64,000 nucleotides of DNA from NCBI GenBank assembly GCA_036172665.1, contig CM069869.1, positions 3,968,001 to 4,032,000 of the forward strand, given 5' to 3'. Position 1 is the first letter of the stretch. Each line of letters starts with the position of its first letter. This document shows, in pieces, positions 1 to 12,100 of the stretch. Source of the DNA: Prosopocoilus inquinatus (lineage: Eukaryota; Arthropoda; Insecta; Coleoptera; Lucanidae). The position numbers were made by a program, and so were the translations under genes. The notes under the pieces were generated by a model, which was given only the letters and a program-made list of their open reading frames with translations, was not told the DNA's origin and did no database searches.

Positions 1-360
1 GAAAGACAGCGTTGAAAGTATATTTTTGGCTTTCATCTCAAACTAGCTACCGAACAACAAGAAAATTGCTTTTCAACAGTGGCTCGTTGGTCAAAAGAGC
101 AGGTTGGGTTTTCTACAAAACGCTGGAGCGATTTCGTGTTGTTCAGGGTGAAAGAGGCTGACCACCCCTTAAATTCTGCAGAAAAATAACACGCGCCCGT
201 TACAGGACGTCGGCGTCGTTGATTCTTTCTCCCCACGAGCTCTTGGCATTCAAAACGCAGAGTTTGAATTTATGCGGTGGTGATTTTTCATTGGCCGTTT
301 GATTGGCAGTTTGGTGACTACAAGTGCTGCCAACTGACTTAGTTTCTGATTAATATTCAG
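1..360. other. No gene recognised
   Basis: Short open frames only, with no recognisable domain, splice pattern or repeat. It precedes a tandem duplication that starts near 370. Confidence 0.4.
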
Positions 361-369
361 CTACGCACG

Positions 370-865
370 ATTTCCCCGTTTAAGGACACGTTTACGGATT
401 TTTTTGTGCATCTCTTGCTGTTTCGAGCCCGCTTGTGCAAGGCTGCAAGGGGGGTAAGTGGCCCTGTTTATTTCTGTCATTCTTTTACGCGACAGTTCCT
501 GTGTGGCAACCGTTTTCGGATTCCTCATTTCCATGTGTTTCTCTTCTTTTAGCAAGCAGTAACGATCGGATTTATCTACAATGACGTTCGGCGTTGGTTT
601 GTTAGTTTGGCCCCGTGAAGCCGGCCCAGACTCCTGCGTTGTACGCAATCCTCACAGCCTTTAGGGCCACCGAATTTTCCCGTTTAAGGGTTAGTTTACG
701 GATGTTTTTTTTTGGTTGCGTCTCTTGTTGTTTCGAGCTCACTTATCCAACGCTACAACGGGGTGAGAGGCAATGTTTATTTCCGCCATTCTTTTACGCA
801 ACAGTCCCTGTGTGGTAACCGTTTTTGGTTTCCTCATTTCCATGTTTTTCTCCTCTTTTAGAAGC
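370..865. repeat. Two-copy tandem repeat, period about 300 bp
   Basis: The stretch at about 370-560 recurs, diverged, at about 673-863. Both copies begin with a CCCGTTTAAGG block, pass through a CATTCTTTTACGC block and end in a CCTCATTTCCATG block followed by a TTTTAG tract. Open frames here are by-products of the repeat. No gene is recognised; it may be part of a satellite or an old transposon. Confidence 0.6.
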
Positions 866-1151
866 GCTAACAACCCCCGCTCGAGTCCCCACCTCGCGAG
901 GTTGATATTTGATGTACAGTAGTAAGACTTTAATGTTCTTCTTTTACTTTCAGTTTGCCATCTCTGTTGAGCATCCTCGAGTTTTATAGTGCAGTGAATT
1001 TGGGTGGACGCGAGTAAACTTCCGCCTCTAGATCTACCGGGTATATTTGGCGGAGAAGTTACGTAAAAGTTTTTGGGGCATTTAAAATTTTATTGTACCT
1101 GCCATTTTATTTATACATTCACGTTTTGGACGTTTATTGTCTTAATGGTCA

Positions 1152-2115
1152 CATTCGTATGTTTTTGTAACTCTTGATTCAGTTAACGCCCAATTTTATT
1201 TATACTGTCTTAATGTTGGAGGTTTCTCCTTTTTATTCACGCGCTCCAACGTCTATTTATTACGAACAGCGGACGTTATCGTACGTTATTGTATCTTATG
1301 TATTTTACCTGTTCGTAAGCCTACGCCTGAGTACTCCCGCAGACGCACCGCCGCCCTCTTTTGAGCCCTGCAACCCACTTTGCTTATATCTACCAACCTG
1401 GGCCACAAACTTAGTTGCCTCTGTGACACATTTTGATTTGTGTTTGAAGAAAATCAACGCGCGTATTTTTTAATTTTGTGTTTTGTGTTTTCTTTCTCAA
1501 TTATTGAAAGGGGTTCAATAGATTTTCCTTAGTAATAATGCTGTAGGAGTGGGAGGGTTCTAAGATCCGATGCGCTTTAGGAATTTTTAGGATTACACTC
1601 TCCCGGCCGTGTAACCCTCCGTGCTCTTTTGTTGCGTAAATTGCTAGGCGACGCCTTTTACTGTAATATTCGTATGTTTTTGTAACTCTTGATTAAGTTT
1701 GCGTCTAATTGTATTTATACTGTCATACTTTTAGAATTTTCAACTTCTTGTTTATACGCCCCGCTGTTTATTGCGAGCAGCGTGTGTTATGGTACGTTAT
1801 TGTATCTTATGTATTTTACTTGTGTGTAAGCCCACGCGTGAGTACTCCCACTAACGCGTCGACGCCCTTTTCTTAGGTTATGTAGCTTTGCACTTTGCTT
1901 ACATCTACCAACCAAGCCCACAAACTTACTTGTGTCTGTGAAACATTCGGATTTGTTTTTGAAGAAAATAAACGCGCGTATTTTTAAATTTTGCAATTAA
2001 GAAAGTTTTTTTCTTTCTCAATTGTTGGGAGAGGGGTTCAGTAGATTTTCCTTAGTAATAATGCTGCGAGTGTGGGTGGGTCCTGGGATGTTATGCCTTT
2101 TAGGGATTTTTAGGA
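1152..2115. repeat. Tandem repeat, period about 516 bp, two units plus a partial third
   Basis: The block ATTCGTATGTTTTTGTAACT occurs at about 1152 and again at 1668. The downstream sequence stays parallel through a TTGTATCTTATGTATTTTAC block and a GGGGTTCA block. A junction block around 1585-1660 containing CCGGCCGT returns at about 2477-2555, after a short inverted-repeat element has split the array. No coding function is recognised. Confidence 0.65.
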
Positions 2116-2437
2116 TTTTGAAAGTAGAGTTGATGAATATTTCAATCTGTCATTTGGAGCACGTTTCCAACTTTATTTTAATTTGTTGAAAAATTACGAA
2201 TTTTATTATCTATTATTATATTAGTCATCCGGTTGTTGGTTGACATTGTCCAGCTATGGTTTGAAAATTTTTAAAAGCCTTGCTGTTTCAATTATGTTTT
2301 AACTCCGATCACTATGGGTTGTAGCTTTACATATGTAAATCAGAGGCTCTGAGGAAGGTTTAAAATAAAACCGAAACTGTCAGCTGAATGATTTAAATTG
2401 TTTTTTGTCCTAAACCCGATCAACTCTACTTTCAAAA
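2116..2437. mobile_element. Short inverted-repeat element (MITE-like), about 322 bp
   Basis: Perfect 19-bp terminal inverted repeats are visible: TTTTGAAAGTAGAGTTGAT at 2116-2134, with its reverse complement at 2419-2437. There is no coding capacity. The element interrupts the 516-bp tandem array, so it is younger than the array. Inside it, at 2349-2376, is a hammerhead-like core: CTGAGGA, then GGTTT paired with AAACC, then GAAA. The superfamily cannot be assigned from the ends alone, and the target-site duplication is ambiguous because of the T/A runs at the borders. Confidence 0.75.
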
Positions 2438-2658
2438 TTTAATACTCAGGACGCCATTGCATTAATTACGTATTTTTAGGAGTACACTCTTCCGGCCGTT
2501 TATCCCTCCGTACTCTTATGTTGCGTAAGTTACTGGGTGGCGCCTTTTATTATAACATCCTCTGTTGTATTTCCCACGCCGTCTTCACAGAGTGCGTATA
2601 TCAATACTCACGCCCATCACGATTGTGCTGCTGGCATTGTGTCGACGTTGATTTGGCA

Positions 2659-5150
2659 AGTGTATCGACGATGGTTTCTAAAAATATTGTCACGTTTGAA
2701 AGAAAAAACATTTTCTAAATTAGTTTTACTTTCAGCTTTTACAAAAAAAATCACACACGCGTATTTTATTGTTTAGTTGCAGTTCGCAGGTGCGGTTATT
2801 GACACGGGTTCAGCAAGCATAGACTGACTGACCGACGCGTCGCGTTGTCTGCTTACACTGCAAATCTAGTGGCCTAGGTTAAGAAACGTAAGGGAATTCC
2901 ATGTCATTAAAGCTTACTTGCGCTGCATCGACGGATTTTATCTTTATTAGAAAGTAATTAACACGCTCGCTTTTTCATTGTGTGTGTTTTCGCGAGACGC
3001 TGACTTCTTGACATATGTCCGTTGACCCAAATTGTTAGAAAACGACCTTTGTGGCATCCGGCACGGCTGGTATAGGGGGGAATTTTATAAATCAGGGGGA
3101 AATCAACAATTAGCGTTCTTACCCTAAGCCATTCGATTTTTAGATTATAAATAATTGATTTCCTTAACATGTTTTTCTTTTAGTTTAAAGTTTGGCTCAG
3201 TCTTTGTACCTCCTTTTGAATTTTTGTGCTCCATAAAGTCCTTGAAGCCATGTGTATCGACGATGGTTTCTAAAAATATTGTCACGTTTGAAAAAAAAAA
3301 CATTTTCTAAATTAGTATTAATTTCAGCTTTTACAAAAAAAAAAATCAACACTCGTATTTTATTGTTTAGTTGCAGTTCGTAGGTGCGGTTATTGATACG
3401 GTGTAAAGAACGGCGTTTCTTTATTAGATAGTGGGTTTTTTTTTTACTTATTTTTATGGTTACGGGTAGAGTAGGGTTTTTTATTTAATTTGTATATGTT
3501 TAGTTTTAAGGGTAGTTAGGGCTAAACAGGCTGAATGTTTAATTTAAGTATGGAAATATACGCGAAACGCACGGAAATTTCCGTCAAGACGCAGGCGGTC
3601 AGTTGTTTACGACCAAAGTTCGTAGTTTTTCATCGTACAAACTGGTGCGTTTCGCTATATAAACCGGGCCCGTGGGCCGAAAGAGGATGAGTTTCCGATG
3701 AGAGCTCATCCAGGCTTGGGCGTTGAACGAGCCGAACCCGCCGATGTGCCGGGTGAGTGTATGAGACGTCGTTGAGCGTCCTCTTGGTCGATGAGCTGAG
3801 AGTGGGTGCATACTTGTAATCTGTTAAGGCGTCGATGAGCGTCAGGCGTCGATGAGCGTCTACTTGGTCGATGAGCCGAGTGAGAGAACTTAATGATATA
3901 TGTTCATTTACAGCGTCGCGAACGTTGTGAGCGACTATCAGTTGTTTATTTATTTGATTTATTTTTTAGCAACAATTTATTTCTCTTTAATCTCAGGTCA
4001 CACATATTTTGGTTATTATTTCGTAATTAATATTATTCTGCGTTAAGATAATAAACCGTGTTTGGTTAATTTTGAAGTGTTGAGTTTTCTTTTTGTTTAC
4101 GAATCCCGGCGTCCCGACTAGTTACCTGGCAACTTTACGTGTAAGCGTCTCATGACAACGCTGGTGGTGGTTTTAGAAAGAAATATCAAAGAGGTTAGTT
4201 CTTTGAGGCGCCCGAGACCGGATAATTTCGAAAGGGTTTCTTCAGAAGGACGCAGGAGGCGTCGAGGCAACGACAGACTGACCGACCGACGCGTCGCGTT
4301 GTCTGCTTAAACTGCAAATCTAGTGGCCTAGGTTAAGAAACGTAAGGGAATTCCGTGTCATTAAAGCTTACTTGCGCTGCATCGACGGATTTTATCTTTA
4401 TTAGAAAGTAATTAACGCGCTCGCTTTTTCATTGTGTGTGTTTTCGCGAGACGCTGACTTCTTGACATATGTCCGTTGACCCAAATTGTTAGAAAACGAC
4501 CTTTGTGGCATCCGACACGGGTGGTATAGGGGGGAACTTTATAAATCAGGGGGAAATCAACAATTAGCATTCTTATCCTAAGCCATTCGATTTTTAGATT
4601 ATAAATAATTGATTTCCTTAACACTTTTTTCTTTTAGTTTAAAGTGTGAGGCTCAGTCTTTGTACCTGCTTTTCAATTTTTGTTCTCCATAAAGTCCTTG
4701 AAGCCAAGTGTATCGACGATGGTTTCAAAAATATTGTCACGTTTGAAACAAAAAAAAACATTTTCTAAATTAGTTTTACTTTCGGCTTTTGTTGTTCGCA
4801 GTTGCAGTTCGCAGGTGCGGTTATTGACACGGGTTCAGCAAGCACAGACTGACCGACCGACACGCCGCGTTGTCTGCTTACATTGCAAATCTAGTGGCCT
4901 AGGTTAAGAAACGTAAGGGAATTCCATGTCATTAAAGCTTACTTGCGCTGCATCAGCGGATTTTATGCTTATTAGAAAGAGAAAGTAATTAACGCGCTCG
5001 CTTTTTCACTGTGTGTTTTCGCGAGACGCTGACTTTTTGACGTGTTGTGTCAAATTTTTAGAAAACGACCTTTGTGGCATCCGGCACGGGTGGTATAGGG
5101 GGGAACTGTATAAATTAAGGGGAAGTCAACAATTAGCATTCATTATTATT
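2659..5150. repeat. Satellite-like tandem array, three units of about 590 bp
   Basis: Units start at about 2659, 3251 and 4708, each with TGTATCGACGATGGTTTC. Each carries an A-rich stretch, a GCAGTTCG block, CTAGTGGCCTAGGTTAAG, a GGTATAGGGGGGAA block and AAGTCCTTGAAGCCA at its end. Unit 2 is split by an insertion of about 870 bp at 3402-4270, and unit 3 is truncated near 5150. The units remain similar over long stretches, which suggests fairly recent amplification. Matching open frames in units 1 and 2 are a by-product of the duplication. Confidence 0.8.
3402..4270 (+). mobile_element. Probable solo LTR inserted in the 590-bp array
   Basis: This roughly 870-bp sequence is present only in unit 2 of the array and absent from units 1 and 3, so it is an insertion. 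It starts TGTAAAGAACGG and ends near GGCAACGACA (TG...CA borders). A CTATATAAACC TATA-like box lies at about 3653-3665, short GCGTCGATGAGCGTC repeats at about 3825-3880, and an AATAAA signal near 4050. This promoter-then-poly(A) order is what an LTR shows. No internal retroelement genes are present. The exact borders and target duplication are uncertain because array sequence around the site seems to have been lost. Confidence 0.5.
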
Positions 5151-5502
5151 CATTCTTCAGTATTTAGAATTCATTATTTATTTTTTATTGTCGTTATCAT
5201 TGTTATTTGTGACTTAAAATTGGTTGTAATCGTTTGTGAGTTGTGTTTTGGGACATCGCGACATTGTGGAGGGTAAGTATTACAAGGTAGATAAATTTAC
5301 AAGGAAGTTAAAAGACCAGGCCTGAAAGTATTAATGTTCATCAGCTAAAGTTTCAATAGGTAAGCTTGATTGTCCAAATTTTGCTTTTTCTCTGAGTTTT
5401 TGCTTTTTTCTTTTAATGGTTCTATTTATCAATCTTCTTTTGGTTTTCATCCTCACATACAGCCTCGTATACATACAATAAAATTAACTAGGCACTTAAA
5501 AA

Positions 5503-5508
5503 TTTATT
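5503..5508 (-). terminator. Polyadenylation signal of the tail exon
   Basis: AATAAA on the minus strand, about 60 nt beyond the stop codon of the exon at 5568-6034. Spacing and orientation fit a short 3' UTR, marking that exon as terminal. Confidence 0.55.
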
Positions 5509-5567
5509 ATTCAAATTTTAACCTTGCGTCTTTTAAAATGTTTTTTTTTAACAAACAGAAAATGTTG

Positions 5568-6034
5568 CTACTTGTACGTAATTTTAATCTGAGTCGACTG
5601 CATCAGTTTATCCTTCGCCTTGCGTATAATATCAACCTTATCGTCCAATGAATAAAGTTCAAAAGTGATGGTGGCGTTTGCCGACTTCCACGCGCTCTTA
5701 ACGACGCGCGCCTCGACGTCCAGCTTCTCGTCCAAAACGAACCGGACTATTTCCAGAGGTTCTCCGGTTAACGTTATCAATCCCGTTAAATTCAACCGCA
5801 GGTTATCGCCGGAAGCCAAGTCCCTGAGTATACTGTTCTCTTCTCGGAGAATGTTCATTTGATTTTCTAGGTGAAATATCGACTGAGTGACGTTCTGCAC
5901 GAATATGTTGCAGTCATTTGATGCAGTGCCAGATGTACTTGCGGGTCTCGAAGCGTGGGTCGTGCTTGCGACTGCAGGCGGAGAAGTGATGTATGAGGCT
6001 TCGGTGGTTGTTTTTTCATCTTCACTTGCAAATT
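5568..6034 (-). CDS. Terminal exon: Ser/Thr hinge, Cys, coiled coil, RRM-like tail; proposed shared 3' exon of CBM39 genes
   Basis: The minus strand has a long pyrimidine tract ending in TTTTGCAG at 6035, then an open frame to TAG at 5568-5570. The acceptor leaves two bases before the first full codon (phase 1), matching the donors of all five CBM39 exons. A G from the donor completes a Glu codon. Encoded in order: an acidic then Thr/Ser/Pro/Ala-rich hinge (about 40 residues), a single Cys (DCNIF), and a coiled coil with V, I, M, N in successive a positions and V, L, L, L in d positions. A tail of about 80 residues follows with predicted beta-alpha-beta-beta-alpha-beta order. Sequons NVT, NLT and NAT fit a secreted product. 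Coiled coil followed by an RRM-like unit recalls LINE ORF1 proteins, so the tail may be a domesticated fragment; this is inference. No in-frame damage is seen. GC content and codon regularity exceed the surroundings. It could instead belong to an unrelated gene with an exon outside the window. Confidence 0.7.
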
Positions 6035-7141
6035 CTGCAAAAGAGGAAAGAAAAGGATGAAATGAAAACTTGCATTTTAATATTATATATACATATTATA
6101 AGTATATTCATTTATCGTTTCATAATTTTGGTACCCCAAGCTACCAGCCTATGCAATAAACGTACCCAATTCCGTTACACCCTGTATTGTGATCTTGTCT
6201 GCTCCAGAAAACCCAAAGCAACTTGTGCTCTTATTTTAAGCTCTTCAGTTTTAATAATTCCTTATTCAAATTACTTTAAAATGTAGACATTAATAATCTT
6301 GATTGAATTCACCTGTAATTCTTAAAAACCAGGAATGCAGAAACTGAATTTTTCAATAATTCAGGTGTCGATTTAACCACAGTCATCGCTTTCATCAGAT
6401 TGAATGCGCGAGTGAAAATTCCGTTATCAAAAATAATTCCCGAAAAAATATACAGTGCGTTATTAGATTTTATGGCACTTTAAAGGGGGGGATCTAATAA
6501 ATTCACCGGCGAAATCCGCGCGCGAATTTTTTTCCCTTGGCGGAGCAATCTTTTAAGATTACAAGCAATAGGCATTTTATGACGCCTTCATGAAAACTTA
6601 CGGCTGTGAAATACACGGCCGAAATTTATATTAGCCCTCGTCGCTACAGTTTTTTTCAATCAAACGCGAAATATTGCCGGCCGAGAGGACAAAATAAATA
6701 ACCTACCTATCTACAAACATAAAAGGTCGTCGTGTTGCAAACGTGTGAATAAAAATTTGATACGTCATTTTTGTGCATTCTTCCGAAAAAAAATTCATTA
6801 ACATTTTTTGGTTTAAAGTTTTTAAATTCTCCGAAAAGAAATGATTATAATTAGGATCCTATGTCTGAACTATTAAATATTAACTCCACTTAAAAGAGAA
6901 AACAGTATTAAGTATTTATTACATAGCCCTCAGTCCAGCAAAGGAAAACTTTAAACTAGAAAATGGGGCTGTTTTGAAAGGGCAGACTATGTGTGTCCCA
7001 CCCTCATTAATCATTACCCTCATTACCCCTTAAATAAGTCACTTAAATAACAAAATTCTGTAGAAAATTCTATTACTTAATACTTAAAATAGATTTGGAA
7101 TATTTCAACGCGAATGTTTTGAAAATTAAAAATCAATAGTG
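6035..7141. other. Intron or intergenic DNA upstream of the tail exon
   Basis: AT-rich sequence with no exon-like open frame on either strand. A somewhat GC-richer patch around 6500-6680 contains GCGCGCG and GGCCGG words but no coding signal. If the CBM39 heads splice to the tail exon, this is intronic. Confidence 0.4.
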
Positions 7142-7143
7142 TA

Positions 7144-9038
7144 CAGGGTGGATTAAATTCGATGTCTCTTATGGGCATCTCCGTAACTATAAGTAATAGA
7201 AAAAAACTAGTGGCCAAGTCCCGATCTCTTTTTTGGAGATTAAGTCAAAACCGTAAACAAAAATCGGCTATCTTCTTTTGTTTTCAAGTTATGGCCAAAA
7301 ATTGACATTTTCGACTTTTCGTTTTTCCGTCATATCTCGTTTATTTTTAGAGATATTAGAAAACTGTTTGATCATTATTAGAACACGTTTTGGAATACAA
7401 TTCAGTGGTGAAGTTGCTTTTTTAATATTTACTTAAATTTTCAAGTTATAATATAAAGTTATATTTTTTTAAATAGAAATCATAGTAGGCAATGCCCTCG
7501 TTAAATAGAGATTCTTTTTCTGTTTTCAGAAATATATACTTTGTTGGGTTTATTTCTTATAATTAATAGGTAAAATACCATTTTTGTTATTAACCTTGCG
7601 TATCCTAGTCTCAGTAGGCTGGCTTCAATGCAGTGCCGACATTTTTTTTGTTTTTATTAAATATTAACGAACTTTCAAACCTTTAGACAGTTTTGGCCGC
7701 TTAAAAAATTTCACATGCACTTTATTTTACAAAATTCCGTTTGAGAAATGTAGCACCCATCGCGACCGATCTGGCAAATGGTTTTTTTTTTTGTTTTTAT
7801 TAAATATGAATGCACGCGAATTTAGTTTGATACATGTCCAATTTTGTTTATATTTTACTATTTGTGTGTTTGTTTTTGTTTTTCGTGTTTTTAATAAAAT
7901 ATAACTCAAGAGAAACAAAAAAAAGAAAGCCTAATTTAGTTCTAATTTAGTAATTATTACCTTTATATTTATCCGAACAACTTGTGTTTTAGTGTAAAAT
8001 CATGTTATCTTTTCGCTTCTCTTGACAACTTGTTTATTTACATTTTTTCACTCCTGACGAAACTATAAAGCGATAGCGAAACGTAGAGTGTTTTTGCGAT
8101 TTCACAGTGTCCGTTTTAAAGTTTAAAAACTATTTTCTCTCACATATTTCATCGAACAAGAATCGACTTCAATTACAAATTTTTTATTGAAGTCGTTTCT
8201 TGTCTGATGGAAATTGTATAAAAATTGTTTTCAATTTTAAAAAGACATTGTGAAAATTACAGGAACGTTCAACGTTTCTTCCTAACGAAGCTATAAACCG
8301 ATAGTGAAACGTTGAGTATTCGAGCAATTTTGGCTGTTTAAAGATTGAAAACAATTTCTGTATAAATTGAATGATAAACTCATTTTCAATAGAAAGTCAA
8401 ACAGGAACTCTTATTATAACGGTCGCTCAAAACGATAAAACGGAAATTTGTAAATTAACGCGAATACGAAATTATTTACGCAGTCAAAAAATTGAAAATA
8501 TTTGAAAGCTCGTTAAAATTTAATAAAATAAAAAATCGGCTCCGTATTGAACCCAGCCTACTGAGACTAGGATATTTACACAAGGATAATAATAAAAATT
8601 ACATTTTTTCCTATTTATTATAAGAAATAAACCCAACAAAGTATATAGTTTCGAAAACAGAAAAAGAATCTCTATTTAATGAGGGCATTGCCTACTATGA
8701 TTTCTATTTAAAAAAATATAACTATGTTATAACTTGAAAATTTAAGTAAATATTAAAAAAAAAAACAACTACACCACTGAATTGTATTCCAAAAAGTGTC
8801 CTAATAATGATCAAACAGTTTTCTAATATCTCTAAAAATAAACGAGATATGACCGAAAAACGAAAAGTCGAAAATGTCAATTTTTGGCCATAACTTGAAA
8901 ACAAAAGAAGATAGCCGATTTTTGTTTGCGGTTTTGACTTAATCTCCAAAAACGAGATCGGGACCTGGCCACTAGTTTTTTTCTATCACTTATAGTTACG
9001 GAGATGCCCATAAGAGACATCGAATTTAATCCACCCTG
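7144..9038. mobile_element. Foldback element with long inverted arms (about 490 bp each)
   Basis: The left arm, about 7142-7632, begins TACAGGGTGGATTAAATTCG. It is repeated in reverse complement at about 8550-9040, ending CCACCCTGTA. A TA dinucleotide flanks both ends, as in Tc1/mariner-type insertions. The arms are non-coding and nearly collinear. The interior (7633-8550) carries two related motifs with hammerhead-like cores at 8049-8090 and 8282-8309. No transposase is seen, so the element is non-autonomous. Confidence 0.8.
8049..8090 (+). ncRNA. Hammerhead-ribozyme-like motif
   Basis: CACTC, then CTGACGA, then CTAT-AAAGCG-ATAG, then GAAA, then CGTA, then GAGTG. The outer CACTC/GAGTG can form stem I and CTAT/ATAG stem II, and both invariant core strings are present. 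Stem III is almost absent, as reported for some hammerheads in Penelope-like retroelements. Activity is not implied. A degenerate sister (CTAACGA...GAAA) lies at 8282-8309. Confidence 0.4.
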
Positions 9039-9122
9039 TACATAGAGCAAAATGAAACTGTCACAAGTTCCTAGTTGTAACAAAACATAATAATTATTGC
9101 TAATTGAAACGGGCCATTTCGC

Positions 9123-12100
9123 AATTAGGTAACTGTAACGCATTGAAACGTTGTTTATTTGGTCTGCAATAATGAAGTCAAGACAAGTTTTAAAAAGCGC
9201 AATAAAACAATTGGGGAGAAAAATCTTAAAAAGCTCTTAGAGATTCTTGTAGATTCTTTTCAGTGTTTAGTTTTGAGAAACACGACATCATTACGTGTAA
9301 GTAGTTTGCAGTTCTTTTAAATAAATACTTAATTTTACGTAATAACAAATTTCCTATTCGCACCCCCTGTGCTCAAGAGCCTACGGTTTACTTCATAATT
9401 CCGTTTCTGCAAGGTTCGATCGGCCAACAAACGTGTTAAAAACGCGTAAATTAAACGGAATTATTAAAGCACTGTACTTACGCAAAAATGTATTTGTTGA
9501 TTGTTCAGTGCCCTTGGCTTCCAAAATCCTCATTTTCGCGTTAAATTTCTCAAAACAATTTTGAGCTGTCGCGATTGTAAAAAACTGTGATCGTAACTGT
9601 CATTCTTGTTCAATTAACGCCGTTTTCATTACTTTTGCAATTTAATTTTTCTACATTTTCGAAACGTGCACAAACGAGCTTCAGCACGAACAACAAAGTA
9701 CTAACAACTCCTAGAATTTTACTACCCAAAAGAAATTTGCCGTTTACAATGTGGTGACAATATGGAAATCAAATATTTAGGAATATAAATCGGGGTAATT
9801 AAGAATTAGGTAACTGTAACACGTTGAAAAGTTGTTTATTTCGCTTGAAATAATGAAGTCAAGAGAAGTGGGGAACTAGGTTTTAAAAAGCGCAGTAAGA
9901 TAGTTCGGGAGGAAGTTTTTAAAAAGTTCTTAGAGGTTTTTAGCAAAGTTCTTTTAGACTCATTTAATTTTTTTTTCAGTGTTTAGTTTGTGTTTGAGAA
10001 ATATTACATCATTACGTGTAAATACTTTGCAGTTTTTTTTAATAAATTCTTAGTTTTATATAATACCAAATTCCCTGTTCTCGTCCTCTGTGCTCAAGAA
10101 CCTACGGTTTACTTAATAATTTCGTTTTTGCAAGGTTCGCTCGGCCTAGATACGTGTTAAAAACCCGCAAATTAAACGGAGTTATTAAAGTGCTGTACAA
10201 AAACGTATTTGCTTATTATTTTACGCTCTTAGCCTTCAAAATTGTTTCTTCCTTCCAGATTTTCGCGAATAATTTCACGAATTATTATTAATTTTGAGCT
10301 GAGGCGATTGTAAAAAAATGCGATCGTAACGCTTACTCTTCTTCAGCTAACGCCGTTTTCATTTATTTTTGCATATTTTTTTTGTCTAAAAAGTTTCAGA
10401 AATGTGCATCTTCAGCGCGAAATACAAATTAGAATTGAAGAAAGCGTAAATGCCGAAGGTCACTAAAACAACCACGTGTAGTCTTGGCTATATTTTGCTC
10501 ATCCGTGTAATAAATTGATAACTGATGACATGTTTCGGTTAAATAACCATTATCGAATCTAAAATACAAGATTGGCACTCAAAAACAAGCAATAATAAAC
10601 AATAAATAATAGTTTTTTTTTTTTGAGTGCCAATCTTGTATTTTAGATTCGATAATGGTTATTTAACCGAAACATGTCATCAGTTATCAATTTATTACAC
10701 GGATGAGCAAAATATAGCCAAGACTACACGTGGTTGTTCTAGTGACCTTCGGCATTTACGCTTTCTTCAATTTTGATTGTCACTAATATTATGGATAATC
10801 CACTTTTTTTTTTTTTTTTTTAATACAAATTACTCACAGGTCGCAGGATTTTACTGCACAAGAAACATTTCACTGTGAAACGCTCGCGCCAACTAGCATC
10901 AATAATTGCAGTGACAATATGGAAATAAAATATTTGTGAATATAAATCGGGGGGTAATAGAGTAATTAGTTAATTGTAACACATTGTAACATCACATCAT
11001 TATGTGTAAGTAGTAGTCTGTAGTTCTTTTAAATAAATACTTAGTTTTAAGTAATAACAAATTTCATGTTCTCTCCCCCTGCGCTCAAGAACCTACGGTT
11101 TACTTAATAATTTCGTTTTCGCGTAAATTAAACGGAATTTTTAAAGCACTGTGCGTAAGCAAATCTTTTATTTATTTATTATTGTTCAGTGCGCTTGGCC
11201 TCCCAAATTGTTTCTTCCTTCCCCTTTTTCGCGGTTAATTTCACCGACAATTTTGATCTGTCGCGATTGTAAAAAATTGCGGTCAATCTTGTTTAATTAA
11301 CGCCGCCCGTTTACATTAATTTTCCAGTTTTGTTTTTCTAAAATGTTTTCGAAACTGCACCAAATGTTCAAGTACTTACAGCTCGCAGGATTTTACTGCA
11401 CAAAAGACATTTCAGTCTGAAACGCTGCTGCTGCCGCAAACTAGCTTCAATAATTTCGTTGATAATATGGAAATCAAATATATATGAGTAAAAATCGGAA
11501 GGTACTCAAGTAATTAGGTTACCGTAACATATTGAAAAGTTGCTGATTTGGCTTGCAATAATGAAGTCAAAAGAAGCGGAGAGCTATGTTTTAAAAAACG
11601 CAATAATACAGATGAGGAGGAAGTTCTTAAAAAGTTCTTAGAGATTTTTAGCGAAGTTATTTTAGAGTCTTGTAATTTGTTTCAGTGTTTACTTTTAAAT
11701 AATAATAAATTTCCTGTTCTCGCCCCCTGTGCTCAAGGACCTACGGTTTACTTCATAATTTTTTTACAGGGTTCGCTCGGCCAACTTACGTGTTGAAAAC
11801 GCGTAAATTAAGCGGAATTATTAAAGAGCACTGTGTGTGTAAAAAAAAAACTGCGACCATAACTGTAACTCTTGTTCAATTAACGCCGTTTTCATTAACT
11901 TTTGCAGTTTCATTTTTCTAAAACGTTTTCGAAACGTGCACCAAATGAATTTCAGCGCGAAACACAAATTACTTACAGCTCGAAGGATTTCACTGTACGA
12001 AACACATTTCACAGTGAAACGCTGGCGCAGAGTAGCCTCAATAATTTCGGTGACAATATGGAAATCAAATATTTATGAATATAAATCGGGGGGGTAATCA
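9123..12100. repeat. Tandem array of four units, about 550-700 bp each
   Basis: Units begin with ATTAGGTAACTGTAAC-like sequence at about 9124, 9805, 10964 and 11513. Each contains AATGAAGTCAA, a GTGCTCAAGAACCTACGG-like block, a TTAACGCCGTTTTCATT-like block and AATATGGAAATCAAATAT near the end. Unit 2 is lengthened by a hairpin insertion at 10433-10771 plus a poly-T run at about 10805. Units differ by many substitutions and deletions. No coding frame is conserved among them. Confidence 0.75.
10433..10771. mobile_element. Near-perfect hairpin (foldback) insertion
   Basis: The arm at about 10433-10584 (AATTGAAGAAAGCGTAAATG...) is repeated in reverse complement at about 10615-10771, leaving a loop of about 30 bp. 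It sits in unit 2 of the tandem array and has no coding capacity. GGTT/AACC followed by GAAAC in the arms recalls the stem II plus GAAA part of the hammerhead-like motifs elsewhere in the window, but the CUGANGA core is degraded. Confidence 0.8.

Noticed and set aside
2958..4624. Two similar 70-codon minus-strand frames that look like a duplicated gene
   Set aside because: They lie at matching positions in units of a 590-bp tandem array, and the similarity extends equally through non-coding parts.
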